From contig NC_045146.1 of NCBI RefSeq assembly GCF_008831285.2, positions 682,001 to 746,000 of the forward strand: a stretch of 64,000 bases of DNA, in the 5' to 3' direction. This stretch comes from Nymphaea colorata (Eukaryota > Streptophyta > Magnoliopsida > Nymphaeales > Nymphaeaceae). Below are positions 31,720 to 45,122 of this stretch, in pieces (position 1 is the stretch's first letter; each line of letters begins with the position of its first letter). A program made the translations under genes and the position numbers. The notes under the pieces were generated by a model, which had not been told where the DNA came from, ran no database searches, and worked only from the letters and a program-made list of their open reading frames with translations.

Positions 31720-33640
31720 CTGTTACCCGAAGGGCCGAAGCAGCTAGCATAAATGAAGCCATGATAGTATCGGTGACAATTGTATGCCATTAGTGTTCAT
31801 AAATTCTCTTGAAAGGTCAAGACTAATGAAAATTGTATGTTATTTTTCATACCAAAAAAGGTCAAGGACTTTTTTGATGAAAGGTCAGTATTTTCATTCT
31901 TTGTTTGACATGATGAACATTCAAAATAATTGAAGCTGTCCGACAATTCCCTAGCTGCAACCTCTCTAGACAGAAGGAATGGGGGGCTCTACGCGGAAGA
32001 CTTTCTTGCCCAATCCCCTTGCGCACCAACGAAGATCTGTCTACTGAAGCTCAATTCCATTTCTGGAACCAACTAAGCATTTGTTTGGTATGGAAAAAGA
32101 CACACGTCTTAGTCTCTTTCTTCATCCTTTCATCTCGTTTCTTATCTTCTCAATATCTATGACAAAATCGTTCTGGTCAAGGCTTCATTTATGCTGGATT
32201 GATTTGGATCATGGCAACTGTTCAGTTCTCTCTAGCTCTTTCATTCCCACCATCCCCAACCATCGCTCTCCTCCTCTCTCCCACAGTTTCGTGACTTCTT
32301 CATCGTCTCTCCCACTCTCCCTCTCCCGTTCTCCATCTCCGGAACTCTGCTATCTCCTTTCTCATGGCCGATCAAGAGAGAAAATGTCCTGCATTGAATG
32401 CCCTTGATTTCTTCCTCCCTTGCTCTTCTTTGTGCCTTCTTTCTTTCCCGCACACTCTATTATAGAGGTTGTAAATGTAGATGTTAGATACTATGAAAAG
32501 AGACATGAATATTAATAAAAAAAGGAGTTAGTAAAAGATACAGAAAAAGGTCAAGGGACTTGCTTGTGAGGTGGATGGTTCCATTGGATCCGGATCCATC
32601 GATGCTTGCAGAGCAAGGGTGATATTAGTGGCAAAAAGGGATGGATAAAAAGGGGGAGAGTGAACGAGCAGGAGCTATACGGGATTGAAAGCTGGAGAGT
32701 GGGAGACAACGAACGGAGAGTAGACATTTTATGTGTTTTTACTGATGAATTTTTAAAATTTTAGCCATCCAACAATCATTCGACATCCGACAACATTGAC
32801 AAACATAGTGGGAAGGGCAGACCGAGAAAACGTTCATTTCTTCCTTAAAAATGCCAATCAACTTATTGACAATCAGATTAATTTCCTGTTCTCAGAATCT
32901 CAGGATGAACACTTACACATGAAGAATCCATACGCATACGACCAGTAATAATATGCACCATTAATTTCTAGTTAGACTTTGCCTTGTGGAAAATATGTTG
33001 CAACATGTTTCTGCGTATAACTGATATCCAATCCCATGATATCATGTGATATCTTTTTATCAAGTTATATCTAAAGGAAATCAAGGTCTGCGTGAATGTA
33101 GGAGAACCTAAAATTTCTAATTTTAACATGGAATCAGAATCGTCGCCGGTTTGTTTGTTTTTTCTTTTTTCTTTTTCTAAAAAGCTCTGCTTCACATTAT
33201 CTTCTGCATGAGAATGTCCTTGGTCCTATGTTCAGTTGTCTTTTATCTTTTTTGCTTTTGAGAATAACATATAAGCTTTGTTCCTGTTAGGCTGTTACAA
33301 GCAATTGAAAAGAGACATAAATTGGGTGATAGGAAGGACGATAATGGAGGTCGAACTCCAATTATTATATCATATCCACCATTTTAGAGAAGGTTACTGG
33401 AACTTCCTTTCCCTCAGAGCCGTGGTCATTGAATAAGGTGGAGTATATATCAAAAAATGACTAAGACCATCCCATATTTGGACTGGTAAGAAGATAATAT
33501 CTATTGTTAATCCTGCAAAAAACCAGATAAAGAATTGGGAAGAGACCAGATAAAAGAAAGGGGAACAAGTGCAGGTTATAACATACACAAGCGCACACCC
33601 ACATATATATACATTCAAGGTGACAGGATTTCTGCACTGG
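31720..33640. other. intergenic DNA between USE1 and the CCT gene, no gene seen
   Basis: It contains a pyrimidine-rich segment (about 32210-32460) that gives spurious frames on both strands, and a repeat-like phrase near 32750 (TTTTAGCCATCCAACAA) resembling one near 15340. No exon was supported. Confidence 0.5.
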
Positions 33641-33651
33641 ATTTCATCTGC

Positions 33652-33657
33652 TTTATT
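33652..33657 (-). terminator. poly(A) signal of the CCT-motif gene
   Basis: The minus strand reads AATAAA about 150 bp after the TAG stop of the CCT gene, a normal 3' UTR length for plants. Confidence 0.5.
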
Positions 33658-33807
33658 GAAACCTTATTTACAGCATTGCCAGTTCAAGGCACTGGTCATA
33701 ATCTAAACCATAAAGGATACATAAGAAGAGAGAAAACTAGAAAGTTCATGGGGGTAAGAGATCCTAACATAGGGTTGGTATGTAACAGAGCTACATATGG
33801 TAATCTC

Positions 33808-36800
33808 CTAAGCAGGCCTGGTTGTTGAGGCAGATGCATGTGCCTTTGAAAACTCAGAATCCTCACTCTTTGCAAACCTGCCTCGAACCCTCGGTTGACT
33901 GTCTGCTAGAGCTTTCCTGCAAGCATACTGGAGAAACAGATGGTTCAGTATAACTGGGTGCAAGTTTTCCGAACACATTCAAAGGAAGAAAGGTGGAATA
34001 TTGGTAGAAGGTAAAGTAGTCTGGTGTAGACAAAGTATCATGCTTTATAAATGTATGAAGGAAATAATGCAAAATTAAGAGCAACATTGTTGCTAAGATC
34101 TGTGCAGGACTTCTAAACATGTTATATTTAGCTCGGTCATGTCTTTGTTTCCAGACAAAATATGGTAATAAAGGGAGTCTGAAACATGATTTCTATCTAC
34201 AAGGGGAACACGACCACTAAAGCATGTAAGGCAGACTCTGGAAAAGAAACTTCACTAAATTTGAATAGAATTTTGATTCATGCACACCAGGCAGAAGATA
34301 TTCATATTTATTCTGAAATATCTATTGGAAAAAAATGGTAAAAAATCCTGTATTTTATTCAGTCCAGAAACAAAAATACCTTGATCTTTCTATTGAAATT
34401 CCTCTTTGTCTTCTTATCTCGATATCGGTGGAGTCTTTCTTTGCGTTCTTCAACAGTGTAACTTCCTATCAGTGGCCGCTCAATGAGTGAACAAGCATTA
34501 CCATTTCCAAGTGCCTGGCATAAAGCTCAAAACTCAAAATCAGTTATGCTCATCACCTTTATGCAGAACACCTAAAAATCTATTAGTAAACAGAACAGCG
34601 CAAAGCAAGATCAAACAACATAAATTTGCATGTGAGCACAGATGAAGTGTGGATCTTTAGTAGCATTTGACAGAGTGGTATTTGATTACTATGACATTCT
34701 CAATGCTTGTTTTAGAGATTTTTCTTGGTTGAGTTCCTGAATTCTCAAAAGATAGGACTATCAGTTTCCAAGGAGTCCTTTTTCATTCTTTCTGAGCTAC
34801 AGGAGCAATTAAAAGATTCTTTTGTGGGATTCTTTTTTGGGACTATGTAAGGCTTCACTGCTAAAATTTATTTGTGAAGACTGCCTAAATCTCATAAGCC
34901 AGTAATCAGGCTTTTAAGCATTAGGATCTGACGAGACTTGATGCCGAAAGGCTGAGAATCGATTGTCAGGCCAATGAACAGGGTTTGCAGATTCTTCCTG
35001 CCGACACAACGTGTACTGAATAGTAATGCATAGTATGTTTCTTGCTAGCGTATGAAAGAAGAAGGCTCAAAAAGTACTTCACTCTATCCAGTTATGTAAG
35101 AGGTCGTACACCAATGTTATTCTTCAATTAAATGGGGAACTCACGTGGTCTGCAACCATTGTATATAGCTAGGAAAGAATTATAAGACCAGAAGACAAAA
35201 GAACAGCTGGGCCACCACTAGGGAGGGGCAAGGGAAATCAGCCCGTAAACCGACTGACAAGAAACCTTACATGCACCTGCACATTGACCTGCGGAACACA
35301 GTTAATACTTAATACTACCAATCTGTAAATAGGCAAAAATGTTGGCAACGAGAGTACGTCTATGGGAACAACTAAAGGTGTCTGGACTTCCAATTAACAT
35401 TTCATTCTAAAAACTGTAACTTTGGTCCTAAAACTGCTACAACGGGAAGTCGGGGGATTTCATCTAGTCTGCGAGAAACAAAAACTAGGATACGAGAACT
35501 GATATCTGGGATGAATAGTAGCTGAGGAAAACAAACTTTAACTACGCTTGCTGCTGAAAATTCTTTCAAGTGAACAGTTGTTTCCTTCAGAACAGCCTTA
35601 TGGTTGATTTTAATTGATGGGTTAAAGCAGTGAGGTTAAAGTTGGTGAATCTGGTAGACAGGAATATGGTATAGAAAGTATGTCATGGCTCGAGGTACGT
35701 ACTTACAGAAACAGGCATTTTGATTCCAATTATCTCTCAGGCAAATTCAAGCTGTAGCTGGGTCTGGCTCATGGTTGTCTGAATCTCCCTTCTGACAATC
35801 AAAGACTCATGGCTGTTTGAAAGGCAAGAGTTGAAGGTAGATGTTGCAGAAATTTGTAAATTGATTCTTTAGTAGCAGAGCGAGGGTGTTGTTGGCCGCC
35901 TAAATGGATTTAAATCCGAGGTTCACAATTAACTTTAGCGAGTAATATCTAAGTGAACTAAAGAATGGGGAGCGCCCCAAAATCCACCATTACTGCTCTT
36001 TTCCACCCACCGTTGCTGCTGCTGTTCTTTTTCTATGAAATGAAGCACCTACCTCAAAGGTGCTAAATTCCCAGTGTCTTGTGGCATCAAACTTGAGCCG
36101 CTATCACTACTACAGCCGCTGCTGCTGCTGCTGCTACTACTACTGCTACTGCCATGAAATTGACCAGTAGAATTACGCTAACAACGAATATTACTTATCA
36201 AAAACATGATCAAAGATTAAAAAAAAACCATGAAAAATTGATGCGACTTCCATTTAAAAGTACGTCATGTAAACTTGAAAAAACAGAACTAATCCACAGC
36301 AAATTTCTGCTACTGAAAACAAGAAACGACACCCAAAATTTGCAACTGAACTTTTCAGAATGAATTGGTCACCTGAATATCTCCCTCGCTGAAGGCCCTT
36401 CTCATTCCCAATGCCTCTTCTAAAGTAAGCTGCTGAAAGTCCAGAAACACTGGAGGAACCGGCCCCGCGCCGGCGCCATTGATCCAATCCGTGGAGTTCA
36501 GGCACCCGGTGCTTACACTCTTCTGCAACCTGGTGGCATCGTCCTCCTCCTCTGCAGCTGCTGCTGGAATCGCTTGAAAGCTTTCATCGATCGCCGACTT
36601 CTCAAATAGATCTTTGCCGACCTCATAAAAGGCGTCGTTCATGAGCGGTCCGACGCCTTGCATAGACTGCAATTGGGTGGCGGCCTCCAGAGTCTGCTGC
36701 GCGAGGACCTCATCTGGGTCTGTGCCAGGGATGGAGATGGCAGCAGCAATTACAGGATCAAGGGGGAATAAAGGCTCCCCAATGATGGGTTCAGGGGCAT

Positions 36801-36956
36801 GAAAGAGGTCTCCATCACCACCGAGATCATAGTCTGATATGGTGGAGCTGTGGACAAGATGGCTCTGCATTCAAATTTTAGAATTAAAACTCAACAAAAC
36901 CATAAAAAAGAATCTTTGAAAATGATTGCTCAGAGTTGCAGAAATCAATATTTTGC

Positions 36957-36997
<41 letters not shown>

Positions 36998-37073
36998 CCA
37001 GCTATTAACGAAACAACTCAACCTTAATTGTGCAACACAAAGACCAAAGTAGTCTCTCTATTAGCAAAACAGA

Positions 37074-37127
<54 letters not shown>

Positions 37128-40100
37128 GAGCAGCAGCAGCAGCAGCAGAAGCAGAGTGTAACAGAGAGAACCTACTCCTGTAAGATAGACGCCGTCATGG
37201 CTTTCAGGAGCAGCAAAGCAAGCCCAAGGATCAACCATGTATGTCAAATTCATGGCATTCAAGGTTGATGAAGATGAGCTTATGATTGAAGAAATTGGAC
37301 ACAACAGAATCTATCCACCAGCGCCCACACTCTCACACTGATGCAACAGAGAAGCAAAAGAAGAAGCCAGCAGGGAAATGGGGTGCTACTGCTAGTTGTC
37401 CTCTACTACAACAACCGTAACTCACTTTTTCACGTTGAACTGTGACACAGTGAGTACAAATCAAAACTGTCCTCCAGCTCCCTAAACAAGGACTTCTTTT
37501 TTTGTTCTTTATGATACCGAATATACCATTGACAGTTAATGTGATAGGAAACCTCTTTAATGTATTCTTACATTTTTTACGATAAATAATTACAAATATG
37601 TACCACACACCTAAGATGTCTATACACACTTCATATGTAAAATTCTCAAACTAATAGGGAAATGTAAATTTTTACTGTAATAACATTTTTAACATCCTAC
37701 TGTCAAACATAGAAACTTTTAGCATCTTAAATGTGGAATACATATACCAAACATGCATAAGCTTCTGCAAGTGAGCTGAGATAAGAAAAACAGCTCTATC
37801 AAAGGGTGAAGTATGAAACAGAAAAAAGTTAGCACCACATAATAAAAACCGAAAGGTCAGGCAGATGGGTCGCTCTGTGTTAAGCCAGATATGGTAAAAC
37901 TCATTTTCACGTGATTCCTTTTGTGGGGCAGTGGAAAATCCTGCTCCCATCTTTATTTTGTTTCTGCCATTTTTTTTTTTGTCTTTTCGGCGTAGATACC
38001 TTCCCCCTCTTTCTTTCCTTGAAAATTTCTATTGATTGCATGCTTTTGGTCATAAATCCAACAAGTGGTCATTCATTTTCAAATTTCTCTTATATGAAAT
38101 CCAACATTTGTAGACATCTAACAAAATAAGAGCATTTATACATCTTCCTCGATAACTCTAGCTAACATGCCCGTTCAATTTAGAGAAGAAAAAAGCAAGG
38201 ATGCCAGTTGACTCTCGGGCAAGTTATGTGCTAGGAAGAGGTGTGGAAAGAGCCTCCTCCTAGTAACATGCGGCTCGGAAGAGTTTGCGTGTCAAATGAG
38301 GATAACTGACCATAACACACAAGTCGCCCTCCTTATCAAAGTACAAACATCTATCATTTTCAGAAGCAAAATGAAATAAAGATTTCCACATATTCGAGCA
38401 GGGCAGTTTTCAGCAAAATTGGGGCAGTTATCAAGAAAATGAAAACTATAAAGCTTTTTTTATGGAATAATAGTCGGCGAATAAGCTTATGACAGAAAAT
38501 ATTCCCTTTTTTTTCTGAACTTTGCAACTTGTTCTTTTCATTTGTCCAATACTTTCTCTTTCACCTTTCCACCTTTTCTTCTCATTTGGAGAGAGAGAGA
38601 GAGAGAGATATATATAGAAAGAAAGAAAGAAAAAAAAGAAGAGGAAACAAGTTCCTCTTATTTAGTGGCGTTTCTTTTCTTGCATGCCAGGAAAGGTGAA
38701 AGAAGAAAAAGAGAGAGACAACTGGGTGCGTGTGGGTCCGGCAAAAATGGGTGTGGGTCTGTGTCATAGAAGTTATTCAAGGTCTGGCCAGACTTGTTGG
38801 TACCCATCAGTCAAGCTTTGACTAGGTTGATTTTTTTTTTATTTATAGAAATTTTATATTGTGAAGTAAAACTCGCTGATATTATACAGAGACAGGTAAA
38901 TAACATTAATAAGCAAACAAACAAACAAACAAACAAATAAATAAACAATAAATAATAAATAAATACATAAATAAATAAATATCATACACACCAGCTTGCT
39001 GGGCTATCGGACTTCACATGCATGGCAGCCAAGTGGGGAGTAAATTAAGAGCTGTCGTCCTGTACGCTGCTGCTGCTTAGTTCACTTCTGGCATACTCGC
39101 CCACCTTGTCATCAACTTTACCTGATCGAGAATCTGTGGTGATATTTTTGCACTTCGAGTTCCAAATGTCGACATTTTTGGCCTCAGTAACTATACATTA
39201 TTGTTATTATTATTATGTTAAAAAATTTTGTTAGATCATATGCGTTATCTAGTTGATTCCATTTCCTTATGACATTGATATTCATATTAAAAAAAAAACG
39301 TATTCAAAATTAATAATTGAATTACTCACGCCAGCGGATGAAATTTACAGTAAAATAAAATCTGAAGTAAGAGCTAAACTAAAATGGTGTTGAATGACTA
39401 AAGTGAAATACAAGGTTTGCCTTAACCAAAATACAGAAAACTTAATTGGAATATCGGATCCGAACCCGAGAGACAATCAGAACGAGATCTGAAACGCACT
39501 TGGATCAATTTTGGACTTGTGGACATGGACTTCCCTTTGGGTTTCGGGTCAATATCTTAACTCGAACCTGTTTACGAACTTACTTAATACCTACTTCAAA
39601 GGCAGTTTCAGAAGACGGAGTTTCGGATCTGAATCCAGATCTACGTTATATTAGAATTTTGGATTCGGAGATTGGGTCTGACGAAATTAAATCCTCGTCC
39701 TCCAGCACCCTGATTCTAAAAAAACGAGGGGACCCACCGAAGCCCGTTACCATCAGCATTCTTTTCTCTTGGTACTCTCCAAGGATGCCATGGACGGTGG
39801 TTTCCAAATCTCAAGGCCTGAGTTTTTTTTTTCCCTCTTTTAAATGGTTATTTTTCTTTTATTTTGGACATAAAGGAATTCAACTATCTTTACTTTTTCA
39901 ATTAGTATAAAAGAGTAGAAACATATTTTTCTCTTTGTGAAAATTTAGATAAACGAACTTAGCAATTAAAAGGGATAAATCTAACCACCTGATTAGCATT
40001 TAAGAAGGAACAAATTCCAACAAAAAGAATGAATTTTTCTCTACTAGTTTTTCAAATTATCAAAAGAATGAATATGCAAATAATGAAATGAAAAAAGAAA

Positions 40101-40240
40101 AGTACAAAAAATACTTTGAGTGGGGAAGTCCGATGAATATTTTAATTATACCACCAAAGGAAAGAGCAGAAATCCCTACCTTTTTTCTTATCTTTTAGGG
40201 TCGCAGGCACTAGTTAACTAACACTAATGTTTCAAGGGTA

Positions 40241-40330
<90 letters not shown>

Positions 40331-41016
40331 CAATTATATAAAATTATTAACATAAAAATAAATAAAGTTTGTGAGGCGTGGTGGGTGGGCAGCTGCCTAC
40401 ACTAACCACCATGTGGCACTGACCGGTTAGTGCACCCCCTTTTACATTACAAAAAGTTGAAGCTGAGGGACCAAATAATTCACGGCATCTAGAAGTGAAG
40501 TAAAAAAAAAAATGTAACGAAGACTAAGGAGACGGCAGTCGCTGCTCGGAATTACGAATCTCATGTCGTAACCGTCAATCTTCAAAGGAGGAAAGGCTCA
40601 CACCGGTTCGATATACATAAAGAAAAGGTATCTGAAGCCTGAAGGAGACACGGTAAATCCAAATAGGACAAATGAAGATCGGAAATTTTGACAAGATTTA
40701 CCGATAAAAATTGATAGAAGCAGTCGCGGAATCATCGTAGCCAAAGAAAAAAAAAAATATGAAAAAAGAAGTTACTTAGGCACGGCACTATAAGAAGACC
40801 AACAACAAATTACTTAGCTAAATGTACTTATAATCTTAACATAAAAGAGTTTCCAACCATCATGGTGAGTGAAAAGTCAGAGCGAGAGAGAGAGAGAGAG
40901 AGAGAAAGTACCGTTGCGTTTTGATCATGAATACCGCAGATGTCTTCATCGATTTGCTGGGCTTCGGGCGAGAAGTAGAAGTAAGGAAGGAGAAAGCTGT
41001 CTGTATCTGCATACAT
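33808..41016 (-). CDS. CCT-motif (CMF-type) nuclear protein, four coding exons
   Basis: CCT motifs are basic regions used for nuclear import, DNA binding and complex formation; CMF proteins have a CCT motif but no B-box. Exons on the minus strand are 41016-40912, 36864-36373, 34514-34380 and 33927-33808, joined in phase 0 throughout, giving 283 residues. The first exon (MYADTDSFLLPYF...) has the N-terminus I know from this family. Exon 2 holds YDLGGDGDLFHAPEPIIGEP and, near its end, ALGMRRAFSEGDIQ. The CCT motif spans the exon 3/4 junction (about residues 225-265): RKERLHRYRDKKTKRNF, then YACRKALADSQPRVRGRFAK. Intron 1 would be 4 kb. An alternative first exon lies at 37176-37304. Specific function is not known from sequence; light or flowering-time regulation is only a family-level possibility. 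Confidence 0.85.
36958..37150. repeat. compound microsatellites in intron 1 of the CCT gene
   Basis: (GA)n at about 36958-36995, then (AC)n about 37071-37090, (AG)n about 37091-37124 and (AGC)n about 37128-37149, all between the alternative first exon and exon 2. Confidence 0.9.
37176..37304 (-). CDS. alternative first coding exon of the CCT-motif gene
   Basis: An open segment from ATG at 37304 (or the second ATG at 37253, MNLTYMVDPWACFAAPESHD) ends at a GTAGGT donor after GGA, phase 0. It can therefore splice directly to exon 2 at 36864, across a 311-bp intron carrying (AC)n, (AG)n and (AGC)n tracts. This would give a 291- or 274-residue protein that differs only at the N-terminus. No good acceptor precedes it, which argues for a separate promoter rather than an internal exon. 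It may also be the only real start, with the 41-kb exon belonging to a rarer transcript. Confidence 0.6.
38915..38985. repeat. (CAAA)n then (TAAA)n microsatellite
   Basis: Tetranucleotide tract that changes from CAAA to TAAA units. It lies in the long first intron of the CCT gene. Confidence 0.9.
40238..40326. repeat. (TC)n(TA)n microsatellite
   Basis: About 40 bp of TC repeats run directly into about 45 bp of TA repeats. It lies in the long first intron of the CCT gene. Confidence 0.95.
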
Positions 41017-41390
41017 CTTTAGTTTCCTCTCTTTCTTTCTTTCTCTCTCTACAGTATTTCACTCGTTCACCAACATCCCTTTCTGACCTCTCTCTAGAAT
41101 TTTACTCACTCCCCAATTGATCTCCTCTAATGTTTCACTCATTCAACAACTCTCTCTCTCTCTCTCTCTCTGTCTCACTTTTTCTCCCAAAAACGCATCC
41201 TTCTCTGTCGCAGTGCTCCTCCTCCTCCCGAATAAAAAGAGATGGCGTCGGCGGTGGCGACAAAATTAAGACCAATTTAGAGCTACGCCTGGATGGGCGC
41301 ATGCATTGGTCCCAACTATTTGACTTATATGACACCTTTTCCTCCTCTCCCTATATCTGTATATATTATATACTATATAGCATCAGCCCC
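41017..41390 (-). promoter_or_regulatory. putative 5' UTR and promoter of the distal CCT gene start
   Basis: On the minus strand a purine-rich leader (GA and GAAA runs, 41020-41175) precedes the ATG at 41016. TATA-like runs lie at about 41352-41386. Purine-rich 5' leaders are common in plant genes. No acceptor-like pyrimidine tract precedes the ATG, so this is probably the transcript start side. Confidence 0.4.
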
Positions 41391-42108
41391 ACACGCATAT
41401 ATAGTCACCACCTATTCAACTATGCAAACGCACGCACGCACACACACACTCCAAAACCACATCCGAAAGTGAACCAACCTCTTCTATAGGGCTTAAATAT
41501 AGTAGCATATATAGCCCAAGCATCTAACCATTTCCACCGTCCATCTTACAAATCTAACGGCATGTGTTTGTCACTCTTAACTAGGCACTTAAACTTTTGG
41601 TCGGCATAGAAGATGAACTGGCCAATTTGCAATTGTTGGCCAGACAGTCATGTCCTAATTTCCCGAAACTTTATTGCTATATTTGAATGATTAAAGTCGT
41701 CATCACTGTTGGCTGGTTTTATATATATATATATATATATTCATAAAGAAGTGATAAAAAGAGTTTTTTGATTATTGTGAAAAAATAGTTCCCAAACTTT
41801 GTTATATGGTAGCTCAATCTAACAATTTCATTTAAAAACAAGCAACTTAGACAACTTTCTTCATCTTTTCTACGTAAACTAATTATAAGCATAAAGAGAT
41901 AAAATGAACAAAGATATTCGAATTTGTAGCATATCGATCGAAACTGCTTCTATTTTGGGAGACTTAGCAGATGGCACGGGCAGGTCTGACATCTTACAAA
42001 TTCGAATACTCATGTTTTTACTATGTTTCAATCTGGAGATCTTATCTATAAAGCTCATATACTGGACTTTCGAAAGTAGTCTATAAAGTATGTGTCTACA
42101 GGGTATCT

Positions 42109-43263
42109 GTGCTTTTTTCAATGCATACATCTCATAATTCCAATAAATATATTGACAGAATAAAAAGTTATGTGGGGCCGTCATTATGTGTGAAAATATC
42201 TAAAGGACTGTGTGTCCGTTTTCAAGATTTTTATATTTCAAACTCAATTAAGTTTTTGAAAAATCTATGTGGAGGCAATGCTTATCTTGCCTCTTTTTGG
42301 TTGGAAGGGCCACTGGATCTACTCGTTAAATTAATAGCGATGAAGCCAGGTCTATCGCATTCGCGTCCAGAATGGCTTCTTTATTGTCCTATCACACATC
42401 AAATAATACAAAACGATTGAGCTTCGCTGGTTCAGCCTTTCTACTATAGCAAGACATGTCAATGAATTAGATGAAGATATCTGGCCCAGTTCTTTTTGTA
42501 ACATAACATATAATTTCGGATTTCAATTTGGTTTTAGTCAGGGTTAGAGCCACATGTGGGCTTGTATGGGCAGTTGCTCATACGGTACTATGAAATTTAT
42601 TTATTTATGCATTGGCAATTTCAACCATTTCCCGGTGAGTGATAAGAGAGACCCACCGCCCAAGAGAGAACCGAAGCTCCTACTTAATGGTCCTAGTCCG
42701 TTTCATTTCGGTGCCTCAGGGTGCTGCTCCGACTTCAGTTTAACTTGTACATTGGTTAATTCCCCTTTTGTAGTACAAGAGGTTGACATTCCTGACACTC
42801 AAAAAGGAAAATGGTCGGCCACCTACCAGCCTCTACCCCAAACCATTGTGCCAACCCCCTCGGACCACTCCAACCATTTGTTGATTCATATAGTGATGTC
42901 CCTGGGTCGTTTTAACTACTTTGTATTTGAAGGTTCTAATATTTTTTTGAATTAGTACCCTCAACCGGAAAAGCCAATAAAAAATATATCGTACACATAA
43001 GTGCAAAAGGAATAGGGGACTTGTGTAGTATTCTAGATTTGGCTTTCAATATTAGTATTTCTTATATTTTGATCCAATCTAATCATAGTTGCCATCCCAA
43101 GTCAAATCTTGATCCTGATTGTGGTGGTTTTGGATGTAAAATGACTTACCTATTATTTTTTCTTTCGGGGAGAGTGGATTTTTCTTCCACTGTCTCAAAG
43201 AAAGACCATTGCCTCATGTATCTCTTGTTCTCAGGGTTCACACAACATACTTCGGGACCTTAA
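42109..43263 (+). other. run of orphan reading frames, origin unknown
   Basis: Frames at 42109-42420, 42554-42955 and 43021-43263 have mixed, protein-like composition (for example PPPKREPKLLLNGPSPFHFG near 42655-42715) and a more even GC content than their surroundings. I could not match them to a nuclear, plastid or mitochondrial gene. They may be an organelle-derived insertion, an old transposon or chance. Confidence 0.25.
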
Positions 43264-44747
43264 AGGTTTAGGGAAGAGCACACTGGAACATGACGGTAAC
43301 TGCAAGTATTGCAATCTAAATTGCTAGAGAGTGGACAGCCTTGCTGCCGAGTGTGCGATCCGCCCTCAGAGCAAAATGACTTTTCCTTGTTCAAACTTTG
43401 GATTTGAATTGAAATGCGAATATGTGACTTTATTAATGTAGATTGAGGAGCAACCCGTTTGAAACGAAGCCGTCCTACTTCTTGAGGCCCTACTTTAGTT
43501 TGCAATATTCACTTCAATAGTAAGGCTAGATTGTAGATATGGAGGGCTGCGCTTTTACATCCATTATATGTATGATGTGCTCAGGCTGCTTGATTGCACA
43601 CATTCATCTCATGTCATATCGCAAACAACATATTGAGATAGAGCTCATAGCAAATTAACTAAAACTAGTGGTTGCTAGCAATGCGAGCTATAACACTGAT
43701 TCATTTTGTTCTTGCTTGGCTACTATATAGGCTTTGAGTAGTGAATAGAACTCTATTTAGTAGACTTTAGATCTTTTTGTTGTTTATTGAGTAGTAGGCA
43801 AATTGTGGGGTTGGAGCTTGTCATGCCGCATATACGCAAGAATGTTCATCTTTTGGTATTGTAGCCAAATTGGCCAAGCCACTTTGCACATAATTTGTCT
43901 CTTTGAATTTGATCGAAATTAAGTCACACACGCACAGACATATGCATGCTTACACACATGTGAGTGCGCATGCAACATAAGTTTGTGAAATTTATATCAT
44001 TTTTCATGTTTAATTGTACCATGTTCGAGATGTACCTTGTTGGAGTGTGGAGCTTGATCCATACTTAATAAGCTTCTCTAATTTTTTGTAAGGGCTTTTA
44101 TATAATTTTGCATTTACTCTAATCCCCGCTTGTTTTAAAAGAGTTTTTTTTTTTTTTTTATAAGGGGGAGGGGGTCATTTTTTTCACTCTTGCTATTTCT
44201 CTGAGACAGTGAAAGGAACTTAAGCTGAGGCGTGGATATATAATAACTTTGTCTCCCAACCATGTAACAAAAATCTTTGTCTTCTTCTTGATTTAAGATT
44301 GCAAAGAGGAGTGGGGGAAGGGGGTTCTAGAGGGGTGAGGGTTTCTAATCTTAAGCTCACTGTTCTCAAATCCTGAGGATCTAAAAATCCGATACTATCA
44401 AACACCCCCTAAGAGTTTCATGCTTTGTAGAAATTAAAATCTAATCACTAATTATTTGATATTTCCCACCGCAAACTGGTTAAACAAATGACTTGGTGGA
44501 TGTAATTATCCGCATAATTTATTAACAAGTTCTATATCACGCCATTTAGTGTATAAAAAGGAAAATTAAAGACATTATAAAATAATGGTTTACAGTGTAC
44601 CTAAATTTATAGGGTTACAAACTTGAAACTGTCTTTTGGTTTGTTGTTTTGATATAAAAAATGAATATGACAAGAATTTTGCAATTCACAAATCTCTCAT
44701 ACATAATAACTGAATATGGTGCCCTAGATATTTTGTACATACTTTAT

Positions 44748-45122
44748 TTATTGAAACAAATATCGAGTCAAGTTGAACTGTAGATCCCCACAAGTGGACG
44801 CATCTCCACCAGTTGGCATCAAAAGGAGATTCCAGTAGTGGCGAAAGATCCCTTTAGCAAGAGATACCAATGAACTCATTATTTTAATATGCATCTGCTG
44901 TTTGCCATTATTTAGATGTAAAATGATTCCATCTCTGGAGTGATTTCTGATAACAGGACACAACTTATCAGAAGGCAGAAACGTCTGAATAGTTCGAGCA
45001 GAGATCTCAATTGTGCATACCAAATAATTTAAATGAGCAGAAGAACTACTAAAATCCAAAACCATACACGGACCATTGCACGGTGAACCGTTCAAATTGA
45101 AATATGCTGGACTTGCACACAT
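44748..45122 (-). other. 124-codon orphan frame, possible gene fragment
   Basis: The minus-strand frame has balanced composition, Cys-rich at both ends, with phrases such as LVCTIEISARTIQTF and MSSLVSLAKGIFRHYWNLLL. It has no signal peptide, no splice partner and no recognised domain. It could be a captured exon or transposon piece. Confidence 0.3.

Larger units (their letters stand above)
37330..40880. other. intron or upstream DNA of the CCT gene, no further exon seen
   Basis: AT-rich. It contains (CAAA)n/(TAAA)n at about 38915-38985 and a stretch with repeated GGATCTGAATCC-like phrases at about 39450-39690. A (TC)n(TA)n tract lies at about 40238-40326. No additional coding exon with splice borders was found. 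Confidence 0.5.

Noticed and set aside
32081-32453. Opposed 108- and 70-codon frames near 32.2 kb
   Set aside because: Pyrimidine-rich low-complexity DNA; frames on both strands are Ser/Leu-rich or Glu/Arg-rich mirror images.
44220-44405. Possible hAT-type MITE end (CAAACACCCCCT)
   Set aside because: No matching inverted terminus or 8-bp duplication was found nearby; a similar phrase near 53385 is also unpaired.
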